In this document: positions 8,234 to 15,269 of the stretch, piece by piece
Layout: each line of letters starts with the position of its first letter
How positions within the stretch are numbered: the first letter of the stretch is position 1
Assembly (NCBI RefSeq): GCF_002117005.1
Contig: NZ_CP021023.1
Span: forward strand, 372,001-436,000
From: Sedimentisphaera salicampi
GTDB lineage: Bacteria > Planctomycetota > Phycisphaerae > Sedimentisphaerales > Sedimentisphaeraceae
DNA length: 64,000 bases
Direction of reading: 5' to 3'
Notes under the pieces: model-generated
Told to the model about the DNA's origin: nothing
Databases searched by the model: none
What the model saw: only the letters and a program-made list of their open reading frames with translations
Position numbers and translations under genes: made by a program

Positions 8234-8932
8234 TTAATCGCTGGTATTGTTTACAAGTTCGAAGCACTCTTGAGCAGATGAGCTGAGAATCTTGCGGAGA
8301 GCTTTATTCTTAGCTTCCCCAAGCTCTTTATTACCGCAGCCGTAACCCTTATTTTTCAGCTTGAAAAATTTTTCGGGTATGATTGTTTTCTTGAGACGAA
8401 ATTTCAGCTCCTGAGCTGCATCTGGAGTTTTAGCTGTGAAGGTGAAGCTTGAGCTGCTCATTGGTTTGTCAGTGCCTTCGAATTCACGCTTACTGCCTGC
8501 ATATATGCTGAATATGTCCCAAACCCCCTCCATAGCACCGTTTACGCTTATCTCAAGCTCCTTTGGGTTTAATCGAGAATTAGGAGATAATTGGGCATCA
8601 GCGAATTGGATGGCCTTAAATCCCGTGGTTATCCCGAGGCAGAAATGGGTGAGTTCATCATGTTGGTGAGCTTTATATTCGTGATGATAGTGGTTATCAT
8701 CTTCGTGATGGTGAGAGGAATGTTCGTGTTCCTGATGAGTTTTCAAAGCCTCATAGAGAGAAAGATCTCTTAGCCCCCCGTCTTCAGAGGCTGCCTTGAC
8801 AGGCTTTGTATTCTTTATCATCTGAAGTATTTCTTTGGAGCTGTCTGATTCTTTATCACACCCTGAAATGAGGACAATGCTCATCAGCGCAAACGAAATA
8901 AAAGTTGAAAGTTTTACGGTTTTGCTTTTCAT
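8234..8932 (-). CDS. His-rich lipoprotein with an FmdE-like domain
   Basis: 232 residues. The lipobox LISGC puts the lipidated Cys at 25. Residues 66-91 are a metal-binding-looking tract dense in His, Glu and Asp (HEHSSHHHEDDNHYHHE). From 91 the sequence HDELTHFCLGITTGFKAIQ resembles the H-x-C-x-G start of formylmethanofuran dehydrogenase subunit E (FmdE, PF02663), and GVWDIFSIYAG resembles its second motif. A C-terminal segment with GYGCGNKELGEAKNKAL follows. FmdE-type domains bind metal; here the protein would sit in the periplasm. A role in metal (zinc, nickel or molybdenum) binding or delivery is inference. Monocistronic, with its own terminator. Confidence 0.6.
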   Translation of the reverse strand: MKSKTVKLSTFISFALMSIVLISGCDKESDSSKEILQMIKNTKPVKAASEDGGLRDLSLYEALKTHQEHEHSSHHHEDDNHYHHEYKAHQHDELTHFCLGITTGFKAIQFADAQLSPNSRLNPKELEISVNGAMEGVWDIFSIYAGSKREFEGTDKPMSSSSFTFTAKTPDAAQELKFRLKKTIIPEKFFKLKNKGYGCGNKELGEAKNKALRKILSSSAQECFELVNNTSD

Positions 8933-8951
8933 AATAATTTTCCTTTTGTTT

Positions 8952-9911
8952 TTATAAGTTCCATGGTTTAAGGCAATCTTCGTTATTAGGGTCTGTGCAG
9001 GTTAAGAAATTTTCTGCAAATAGAAGCAGATCTTCGAAATCTACCACACAGTCTTTGTTGATGTCGGCCTGCAAGCCGTATCCCGCCTGCCAAACTCCGT
9101 GGCAGCCTGATGGAATAGAGTTAGGATCTTCGAAAACAGAATCTTCGAAACCGCTCACTTTCGGATCGAAGCAGATTTTCCAGCTCTCTGCTATTTCTGC
9201 AAAATCCAAGTGGTTTACGAAACAGTCGCTGTTTGCATCTTCGGGGATCGTCCAGCCGTACTGCGCAGCTTCAGATTTAATTTCAGGAAGCTTAACGCTT
9301 GAAGATCGGAATGAATCAAAAAACATACCAGTTTGAGAACCGACTGTTTCTCTAAAAACTTTTACGAAATGAACGGGCTGTGAGATTTTGCCGCTGAAAT
9401 CAAACTCGGCATCATACAAGTGCCCGCCTTTCCCCGGTACATCATTTAGCTTGCCTTCAATTTCGCCTATTTGAACAAGATTGTCCGGCGATTGGCCTGC
9501 GTAAACAGAGGCCTTAGCAGCAGGGCCGCAGTAAAGTCGGATAACAAGATCAGCTCCAGCATTGTCCTCAAGCGAATTCTCAAAATACACAACAATTTCC
9601 TGGCCCGCATTTATCTGCGAACCACCTCTCCAGCCAGCAGCATAATCCCTGTCTCCCTCTTCAAAATCCCACGCCTGCATATTGCCGTTACCGTCACAAT
9701 CGCTTTGTCCGAGCACCCACCAGCTGGTTTGAGGCGTTTGGAGGCTGATAAAATTCGGGCCGGGGCCGCCGCATTGACCATCTGCCCAGCTTTGAATTCG
9801 GTTCGTGCAGCTGAAAACTTCATCAGCCCAGTTCACGCCCTCAATATATTCGGCGTTTGTTAAAACGGCGAGTGTTAGAATAAATGCTGTTAATGTTTTT
9901 GCTTTTTTCAT
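8952..9911 (-). CDS. Secreted protein with two C-terminal dockerin-like repeats
   Basis: 319 residues from the ATG at 9911, which has an ideal AGGAG ribosome binding site and opens a signal peptide (MKKAKTLTAFILTLAVLTNA); the frame extends further upstream without need. The middle part looks like a beta-sandwich (EIVVYFENSLEDNAGADLVI, QPVHFVKVFRE), possibly a ligand-binding or adhesive fold. The C-terminus carries two Ca-binding dockerin-like loops, DANSDCFVNHLDFAEIAESW and DINKDCVVDFEDLLLFAENF. The gene starts 13 bp after the pseudopilin stop, so the two are co-transcribed. The function is not recognised. Confidence 0.72.
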   Translation of the reverse strand: MKKAKTLTAFILTLAVLTNAEYIEGVNWADEVFSCTNRIQSWADGQCGGPGPNFISLQTPQTSWWVLGQSDCDGNGNMQAWDFEEGDRDYAAGWRGGSQINAGQEIVVYFENSLEDNAGADLVIRLYCGPAAKASVYAGQSPDNLVQIGEIEGKLNDVPGKGGHLYDAEFDFSGKISQPVHFVKVFRETVGSQTGMFFDSFRSSSVKLPEIKSEAAQYGWTIPEDANSDCFVNHLDFAEIAESWKICFDPKVSGFEDSVFEDPNSIPSGCHGVWQAGYGLQADINKDCVVDFEDLLLFAENFLTCTDPNNEDCLKPWNL

Positions 9912-9924
9912 AATTGCTCCTTTA

Positions 9925-10662
9925 TTAATTTCTCTTTGCATACCAGAATTTTCCAAAACGTTTTTCACTGAACCGGTTAAAAAACGGAATTTCCTCTTTC
10001 CCCATTTTTTCAGTGTGCTGGTCTAAGAACAGAATATTTGCCTTGCTGTTATGCCTGAAGGCAAAGTTATCCCGAGGGCAGCCTTCGAAAAGCACTACGC
10101 CCGGAACATGAAGCGTGCCGTTCGCATCAGTAAACATCATTGCCTCTGAGGGGCGGCGAAACTCACCTTCTTTTCTGTATTCAGTGGGCATACTGCCCCT
10201 TCCTGAAACACCTAAAACAGCATTCGCTGCAAAGCTAAGAGCGTAGCCCTTGTTTTTTTCAGGGTATTCCGGCGGGCTGTGCCTTGTGCGGGCTGGCTTT
10301 CTGTGAGCAGGGCAGGTTAGAACGCTGCGTGATTGTGGCGGCCCGAGAAGATCCCCATCATCATCCCTTCGCAGCTCAATATCCAGATAGCTTAGAAATT
10401 CAGGATTCATAAACCAGTGCTGCTTTAGACTGCCGTATTTGCCCGGATAAGGCTCAGCGGAGGGAAGAACTCCATTATGGTTGTCTATATACAATCTCAA
10501 AGCGATCCCTGTATTCCTTTGATTCGAAAGGCATACTGCGCATTGTGCGTGTTCCCTCGCTTTTGCGAGGGCTGGAATAAGAAAAGATATCAGAATGGCT
10601 GTGATGCTGATTACAGCCAGAAGCTCAATGAGACTGAATCCGCAGGATTTGCTTCTTATCAT
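9925..10662 (-). CDS. Type II secretion/pilin-like pseudopilin (H-X9-DG family)
   Basis: About 245 residues if translation begins at the ATG at 10662 (leader MIRSKSCG then FSLIELLAVISITAILIS). In-frame ATG at 10701 and an earlier start near 10806 are possible, and no strong Shine-Dalgarno decides among them. The prepilin cleavage site, the glutamate at mature position 5 and the hydrophobic helix are clear. The C-terminal FRHNSKANILFLDQHTEKM matches the planctomycete H-X9-DG pseudopilin signature with Gly replaced by Gln. Such proteins are numerous in planctomycetes, and their role (pseudopilus, surface display or secretion) is largely unassigned. It is paired with the dockerin protein downstream. 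Confidence 0.75.
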   Translation of the reverse strand: MIRSKSCGFSLIELLAVISITAILISFLIPALAKAREHAQCAVCLSNQRNTGIALRLYIDNHNGVLPSAEPYPGKYGSLKQHWFMNPEFLSYLDIELRRDDDGDLLGPPQSRSVLTCPAHRKPARTRHSPPEYPEKNKGYALSFAANAVLGVSGRGSMPTEYRKEGEFRRPSEAMMFTDANGTLHVPGVVLFEGCPRDNFAFRHNSKANILFLDQHTEKMGKEEIPFFNRFSEKRFGKFWYAKRN

Positions 10663-10951
10663 TGTACTGCCAGAGTCTTTACCGTTTGCCGATGTATTCA
10701 TTATTATCTTGCTTTTAATGTTAGCCTTACCTAAAAAATTTGTCAAAAAAAACGTCGAATTTTGTTTAGGCGAAGCTAATCTTATAAGGCTCAACTCATT
10801 TATCAAGTAAAAACTTAAAAAAAAATTTTAAAAGCTGCTGAATTTTTTGTATTTTATTCAAACAGGTTAGCTATTTTTATGTTTCAAAAAGCTTCAAATC
10901 CACTATATTCTTAAGTAAATAATTTTTCAACTTTGTATTTAAGAACGGATT

Positions 10952-11236
10952 ATGCAGCAGGACTTTAAAGAACTTATTCAGATACTACTGGAAATTGACA
11001 ATCCCGCAGATATGGAATGCTTCCTTGAAGAAATCCTAACTCCAAGTGAAAAGAAGGATGTGATTCTCAGGTGGAAGCTTTTGAAGATGGTTCACAGCGG
11101 CATGCCTCAGCGTCAGATTGCCTCAAATCTTCGCATAAGCCTTTGCAAAATCACAAGGGGCTCAAAGATACTGAAAAATCCGGACTCAACCTGTAAGAGA
11201 TTTCTCGATCGGGGCCTTTCTGAAGATACTAAATAA
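10952..11236 (+). CDS. TrpR/YerC/YecD-family DNA-binding protein
   Basis: 94 residues, the size of Trp repressor. LTPSEKKDVILRWKLLKMV is followed by a helix-turn-helix MPQRQIASNLRISLCKITRG and GSKILKNPD, matching the TrpR motif [20 protein letters not shown]. In enterobacteria TrpR binds tryptophan and represses trp genes; other members (YerC) have unknown ligands. No tryptophan genes are nearby, so the ligand and targets are open. It is alone on its strand and its stop lies 3 bp from the stop of the convergent lyase gene. Confidence 0.82.
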   Translation: MQQDFKELIQILLEIDNPADMECFLEEILTPSEKKDVILRWKLLKMVHSGMPQRQIASNLRISLCKITRGSKILKNPDSTCKRFLDRGLSEDTK

Positions 11237-11239
11237 AGC

Positions 11240-12643
11240 TTATCTATTTGGCTTTCTGAAACCGAGAGAAGATGCTGTTTCAGGGCTTGTCATTGCCTCG
11301 TAGGTGCTTTCGTCGCAAAGCCCTCTCTCAAGGAGGTACTGCTTTATTGTTTTACTTTCTTTTCGGGCCTTTTCTGCTATCTGAGAGCATTTTTCGTAGC
11401 CGAACATTGGAAGGAATGCGGTAATCACCGCAGTGGAGCTGTGGATGTTTTTCTCGCATCTTTGTTTATCTGCATGAATCCCCGCAGCGAGCATACTCGT
11501 GCCGAGTTCTGCCGCAATTATCAGGTTATCAAACATGCCCAGCAGATTATCCGCAATAAGGGGCAAAAATGCGTTGAGCTCAAGCTGACCGCTTATTGCA
11601 GCAGTGGTAATTGCTGAGTCTTTGGCGATTGCATCTATGCCAGCTTGACAAGCCATTTCCGCTATTACCGGATTAACCTTCCCTGGCATTACCGAAGAGC
11701 CAGCCTGTTTCTGCGGGAGAATCAGCTCGCCCAGTCCACCTTCAGGGCCGCTTGAGAGCAGACGCAAATCGGAGAATATCTTGAACATATTTGATGCAAG
11801 GGCTTTGAGTATTCCGCTAACCTCAACAATCTCATCGAGATTCTGTGTTGCCTGCACAAGGTTTTCCGCCCGCGCAAGCGGAAGGCCGGTTATTTTTCTC
11901 AGCTCATCCGCTGCTGCGAAAATAAATCGCCTATCTGCCCCCGCTCCTGTGCCGGTTGCTGTTCCCCCGAGATTTATCACCCTGAGCCTCTCTTTGCATT
12001 TATATATCCTCCAGCGGTCTTTGCTGAAGGCTTCAGCCCATGCGCCGAAAGACTGTCCGAGAGTCATTGGTACTGCATCCTGAAGCTGAGTTCTTCCGAG
12101 CTTGAGAATTTCAGAAAATTTTCTTTCGCCTTCCTGAAAAACGTCTGCAAGCTCGCTTACTGCCTGCTCTAATTCAATTGATGCGAATATGGCTGCTGTT
12201 TTCATGGCGGTTGGGTAGGTGTCGTTTGTTGACTGATGCAGATTTATATCATCCAGCGGCGAGATCTTGTTGTATTCCCCGCTCGAAAGCCCGCTGATAT
12301 TGAGCGCCCGATTCGCTATTACCTCATTAACATACATATTTGTGGAAGTGCCTGCACCTCCCTGCAGTGCAGCAGGGGCGGGAGGCAATTCGATTAGCCC
12401 TTCTGAAAGCTCTCTAGATGCCTGCTCTACAGCTGCAAACTTCTCGTCATTCAGATAATCCAGCGAATGGTTCACCGCTGCGCAGGCAAGCTTTACAAAG
12501 CCATAGGCCTTGAGCAGTCTTGGATTTAATTCTCCTCCTATGCTCCCGAAATTCTCTATCGCTCTTGCAGTATGTATTCCGCTTAGAGAATCGACAGGGA
12601 TCTGTTTTTCGCCGAGGGAATCTTTTTCTGTTCTGTAATTCAT
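11240..12643 (-). CDS. aspA: Aspartate ammonia-lyase (aspartase/fumarase superfamily)
   Basis: 467 residues. Family signature GSSVMPGKVNPV at about 311-322, plus GGAGTSTNMYVNEVIANRA near the substrate-binding region and DDINLHQSTNDTYPTAMK. These are closer to aspartase than to class II fumarase, but fumarase cannot be excluded from motifs alone. The reaction is aspartate to fumarate plus ammonia. It sits alone, convergent with the TrpR-like gene, with an upstream gap of about 79 bp to the SDR gene on the same strand. Confidence 0.85.
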   Translation of the reverse strand: MNYRTEKDSLGEKQIPVDSLSGIHTARAIENFGSIGGELNPRLLKAYGFVKLACAAVNHSLDYLNDEKFAAVEQASRELSEGLIELPPAPAALQGGAGTSTNMYVNEVIANRALNISGLSSGEYNKISPLDDINLHQSTNDTYPTAMKTAAIFASIELEQAVSELADVFQEGERKFSEILKLGRTQLQDAVPMTLGQSFGAWAEAFSKDRWRIYKCKERLRVINLGGTATGTGAGADRRFIFAAADELRKITGLPLARAENLVQATQNLDEIVEVSGILKALASNMFKIFSDLRLLSSGPEGGLGELILPQKQAGSSVMPGKVNPVIAEMACQAGIDAIAKDSAITTAAISGQLELNAFLPLIADNLLGMFDNLIIAAELGTSMLAAGIHADKQRCEKNIHSSTAVITAFLPMFGYEKCSQIAEKARKESKTIKQYLLERGLCDESTYEAMTSPETASSLGFRKPNR

Positions 12644-12722
12644 CTATTAACCGCTTAATGGTAATGAGTGAACATAATCAATATTGCTTAGAGTAGTTCG
12701 CTGTCCATTGTCAAAAAGATGT

Positions 12723-13688
12723 TCATTTCTTTCTCTGCTGATATTCAATCATTTCCTGAAGTATCATATCAAGGCTGTATGCAGGTTTGAAACCGGTTTT
12801 TTCTCTCACTTTCTCAAGCGATGGCTGTCGAACCATCATATCGTCGAAATCCTTTCCGTAAGCCTTTTCGTAAGGCACAAGAACTATCTCGCTTTTGCTG
12901 CCTGTAAGCTCAACAATTCTTTCAGCGAGCTTCATTATCGAAATCGGTTTGTCGTTGCCGATATTATAAACCCCGCCAAACGCATCTTCGGTGCTCATCA
13001 GCATATCTGCTGCCCTTATCACATCCCATACCGCCCCGAAGCATCTGCTTTGCTCTCCGCTGCCGTAAACTTTGATCGGTTCATCTTTCAGTGCGGCATC
13101 TATAAAACGCGGAACTACCATTCCGTATCTGCCCGTCTGCCCTGGGCCTATTGTATTAAAGAACCTCCCAACAAGCACCTTCAGACCCTTTTGCCGGTAG
13201 TAGGCAAGCGAGAGGAATTCATCCACAGCTTTGCTGCATGCATAAGCCCAGCGTGGGTGGGTGGTACTGCCGTAGATCGTGTCGTCATCTTCGCAGAATG
13301 GTACTTTCTCTGTCTTTCCGTAAACCTCGCTTGTGGAGGCTATAAGCAGTTTTGCTCCGTGCTGATGAGCAGTTTCCAGCATAACTTCAGAGCCGTAAAT
13401 ATTTGTTTTTATGGTATGTATAGGGCGGTCTATAATCAGCTTAACCCCGACAGCCGCAGCGAGGTGATACATCTGACCGCACCCGCTTGAAAGTTTGAGG
13501 GTAAGATTTTTGTCGCAGACATCTCCCTCTGTAAAGTAAAGGGCGGGGTTGTCCAAAACATCAGCAATATTATCCAGAGAGCCGGTAGAAAGGTTATCCA
13601 GTACAACAACCTCATTCCCCTCTCTGAGCAGCTTCCTTACAAGATGCGAGCCTATAAATCCCGCTCCGCCTGTTACAAAAATTTTCAT
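12723..13688 (-). CDS. Extended SDR NAD-dependent nucleotide-sugar epimerase/dehydratase-type
   Basis: 321 residues. The Rossmann start is VTGGAGFIGSH at 5-15 with Asp31 after the second strand (NAD preference). The catalytic set is Ser/Thr118-120 (ASTSEVYG) and Tyr149-xxx-Lys153 (WAYACSK). NTIGPGQTGRYGMVVPRF resembles UDP-glucuronate decarboxylase and 4-epimerase relatives. The exact sugar is not determinable. Its start overlaps the upstream PTPS gene by 4 bp, so the SDR is translated from the folE operon, which is an unusual partnership for a sugar-nucleotide enzyme. Confidence 0.85.
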   Translation of the reverse strand: MKIFVTGGAGFIGSHLVRKLLREGNEVVVLDNLSTGSLDNIADVLDNPALYFTEGDVCDKNLTLKLSSGCGQMYHLAAAVGVKLIIDRPIHTIKTNIYGSEVMLETAHQHGAKLLIASTSEVYGKTEKVPFCEDDDTIYGSTTHPRWAYACSKAVDEFLSLAYYRQKGLKVLVGRFFNTIGPGQTGRYGMVVPRFIDAALKDEPIKVYGSGEQSRCFGAVWDVIRAADMLMSTEDAFGGVYNIGNDKPISIMKLAERIVELTGSKSEIVLVPYEKAYGKDFDDMMVRQPSLEKVREKTGFKPAYSLDMILQEMIEYQQRKK

Positions 13689-14485
13689 CCCTGTTCGCCC
13701 TTGTACGTGCAGTATGCCCTGTCATTTTCCCATATCCTAACGCTTTTAAGCTTTGCCCCTTTTAGTTTATCGCTCAGAGTATTCCAGCAGTGAACGGTTA
13801 TATTTTCCACAGTAGGGTTTAGCTTTTTGTAATAATCCAGATCTCTGCTGAGATTTTTGTGGTCAAGTTTGTCAATGAAAAGCTCATTTACTTTCTTCTG
13901 GAAATCGAATCTGTCAAAATCTTTCCAGTTCTCCGGCTCCGCAGTTATCTCCACCACATAGTTATGTCCGTGCCCTTCGGGATTCGCGCATTTCCCGAAA
14001 TGATCAAAATTTTGTTCTTCTGAAAAGTTGTCATTCCAGAGCTTGTGCGTAGCTGCAAACTCAAATTTTTCGCTGTATAGGAGCATATTATCTCCAGAAA
14101 TTGTTATTTTCTTGTAAGGATTTACTAGCTGTTCGAGGCTCGAGAGCTTCTGAGGAGTAAAGCTGCTGCGGAGCCCTCCCCAACATTCCCTAAGTATTTC
14201 ACATGTTCGTTGAAGGTTTACGTTTTTGCCTTCTGCAATGAGCTGACGAATCCTTTTCTTGTAAATATTAACTGCTACACGCCTTGCTTTGGCATCAATT
14301 TCTGCAAGATTTATAAGAAACCCTGTATCCGGCTGTACGCTGCCTTCCACTTCTACGTTCAGACAGATGAAAAAGCCAAAGCCGTGGCCGGCCGGTTTGG
14401 AGCAGTACGAGTTGAACCCTTCAGCATCGCCGCCATTGGGAAAGGGATCAACGCTGAACCTTATTTGGCGCGTAAGCCTGTGCAT
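13685..14485 (-). CDS. Tandem 6-pyruvoyl-tetrahydropterin synthase/QueD-family protein
   Basis: 266 residues holding two PTPS-type domains. The C-terminal domain (about 135-260) has all signature elements: Zn ligand His147 in FAATHKL, catalytic Cys166 in FGKCANPEGHGHNYVVEIT, Zn ligands His172 and His174, LDHKNL and NPTVENI. The N-terminal domain (1-110) has PAGHGFGFFICLNVEVEG and DTGFLINLAEID in the same order, but the first Zn His is lost (RFSVDPFP) and the second His pair is GHGF. The protein probably acts on dihydroneopterin triphosphate made by FolE just upstream. It overlaps folE's end and the SDR start, so translation is coupled. Confidence 0.85.
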   Translation of the reverse strand: MHRLTRQIRFSVDPFPNGGDAEGFNSYCSKPAGHGFGFFICLNVEVEGSVQPDTGFLINLAEIDAKARRVAVNIYKKRIRQLIAEGKNVNLQRTCEILRECWGGLRSSFTPQKLSSLEQLVNPYKKITISGDNMLLYSEKFEFAATHKLWNDNFSEEQNFDHFGKCANPEGHGHNYVVEITAEPENWKDFDRFDFQKKVNELFIDKLDHKNLSRDLDYYKKLNPTVENITVHCWNTLSDKLKGAKLKSVRIWENDRAYCTYKGEQG

Positions 14486-15079
14486 TTATTGAACCCCGCC
14501 TGCGCCTCTAATCAGGCTCATCACCTCAGACCGGCTCCTCTGGTCCTTTATGAAGATGCCTCTAAGAGCGCTTGTTACCATAAATGAACCCGGTTTTTTG
14601 GCTCCCCGCACAGTCATACAGCTGTGGCTTGCTTCCACAACAACAGCCACTCCCTTGGGGTTGAGCCTTTCCATGAGAAAATCTGCTGCCTGTATTGTAA
14701 GCCTCTCCTGAACCTGCGGCCTCTTTGCAAAGCAGTCGAAAACTCTCGCCAGCTTGCTTAGTCCTATAATATGCTTGTCAGGCAGGTAAGCTATGTGTGC
14801 TTTCCCGCTGAAGGGCATAAGATGGTGTTCGCACGTACTTGAGAATGCAATATCTCTCAATACAACAATTTCGTTATAGTCTTCGTGGAAGAGTTTTTCG
14901 GTATGTTCTGAGGGTTGATGCCCGAGCCCTGAAAATACCTCTTCATACATCCTAGCTACCCTTTGCGGAGTTTCCGCAAGGCCTTCTCTGTCCGGATTTT
15001 CTCCTATGGCAAGCAGTATTTCACGTACCGCTGCCTCAATTCTTTTGTGGTCTATTGTTTTGTTTTTTTCTTCGCTCAT
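14486..15079 (-). CDS. folE: GTP cyclohydrolase I, type IA
   Basis: 197 residues, usual length. [20 protein letters not shown], the Zn ligands Cys83 and His86 ([12 protein letters not shown]) and Cys154 (SHSCMTVRG), plus [22 protein letters not shown] are all intact. The enzyme makes 7,8-dihydroneopterin triphosphate from GTP for folate, pterins or 7-deazapurines. The product is presumably handed to the PTPS-like protein encoded next. The three genes folE, PTPS and SDR touch or overlap, so they form one operon divergent from the mannan locus. Confidence 0.93.
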   Translation of the reverse strand: MSEEKNKTIDHKRIEAAVREILLAIGENPDREGLAETPQRVARMYEEVFSGLGHQPSEHTEKLFHEDYNEIVVLRDIAFSSTCEHHLMPFSGKAHIAYLPDKHIIGLSKLARVFDCFAKRPQVQERLTIQAADFLMERLNPKGVAVVVEASHSCMTVRGAKKPGSFMVTSALRGIFIKDQRSRSEVMSLIRGAGGVQ

Positions 15080-15203
15080 AAGCAGATAATTATTTCCATT
15101 TCACTGCGTTAGTCAACTCAAACTTCAGTACTTAATTTATATTCGGTTTTGTTTTTTAAGTTGCATATTTTCATTGTACGTTCATAAATAATTAAAAGAA
15201 AAG

Positions 15204-15240
15204 AATGTTATCAGTTTTCTTTTTAGTTTGCGATAACATT
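15204..15240. promoter_or_regulatory. 9 bp inverted repeat in the folE/mannan-locus divergent region
   Basis: AATGTTATC at 15204-15212 and GATAACATT at 15232-15240 are perfect inverse copies 19 bp apart, ending 29 bp before the first mannan-locus start. TGTTATC/GATAACA half-sites resemble those bound by LacI-family sugar regulators, though those are usually adjacent. An mRNA hairpin is the alternative. Confidence 0.45.
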
Positions 15241-15269
15241 GTCAATTATTCAATTTTTAGGAGAAAATT

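Noticed and set aside
14486-15269. preQ1 or pterin riboswitch before folE
   Set aside because: The leader lacks a C-rich loop and pseudoknot pattern that I could recognise.
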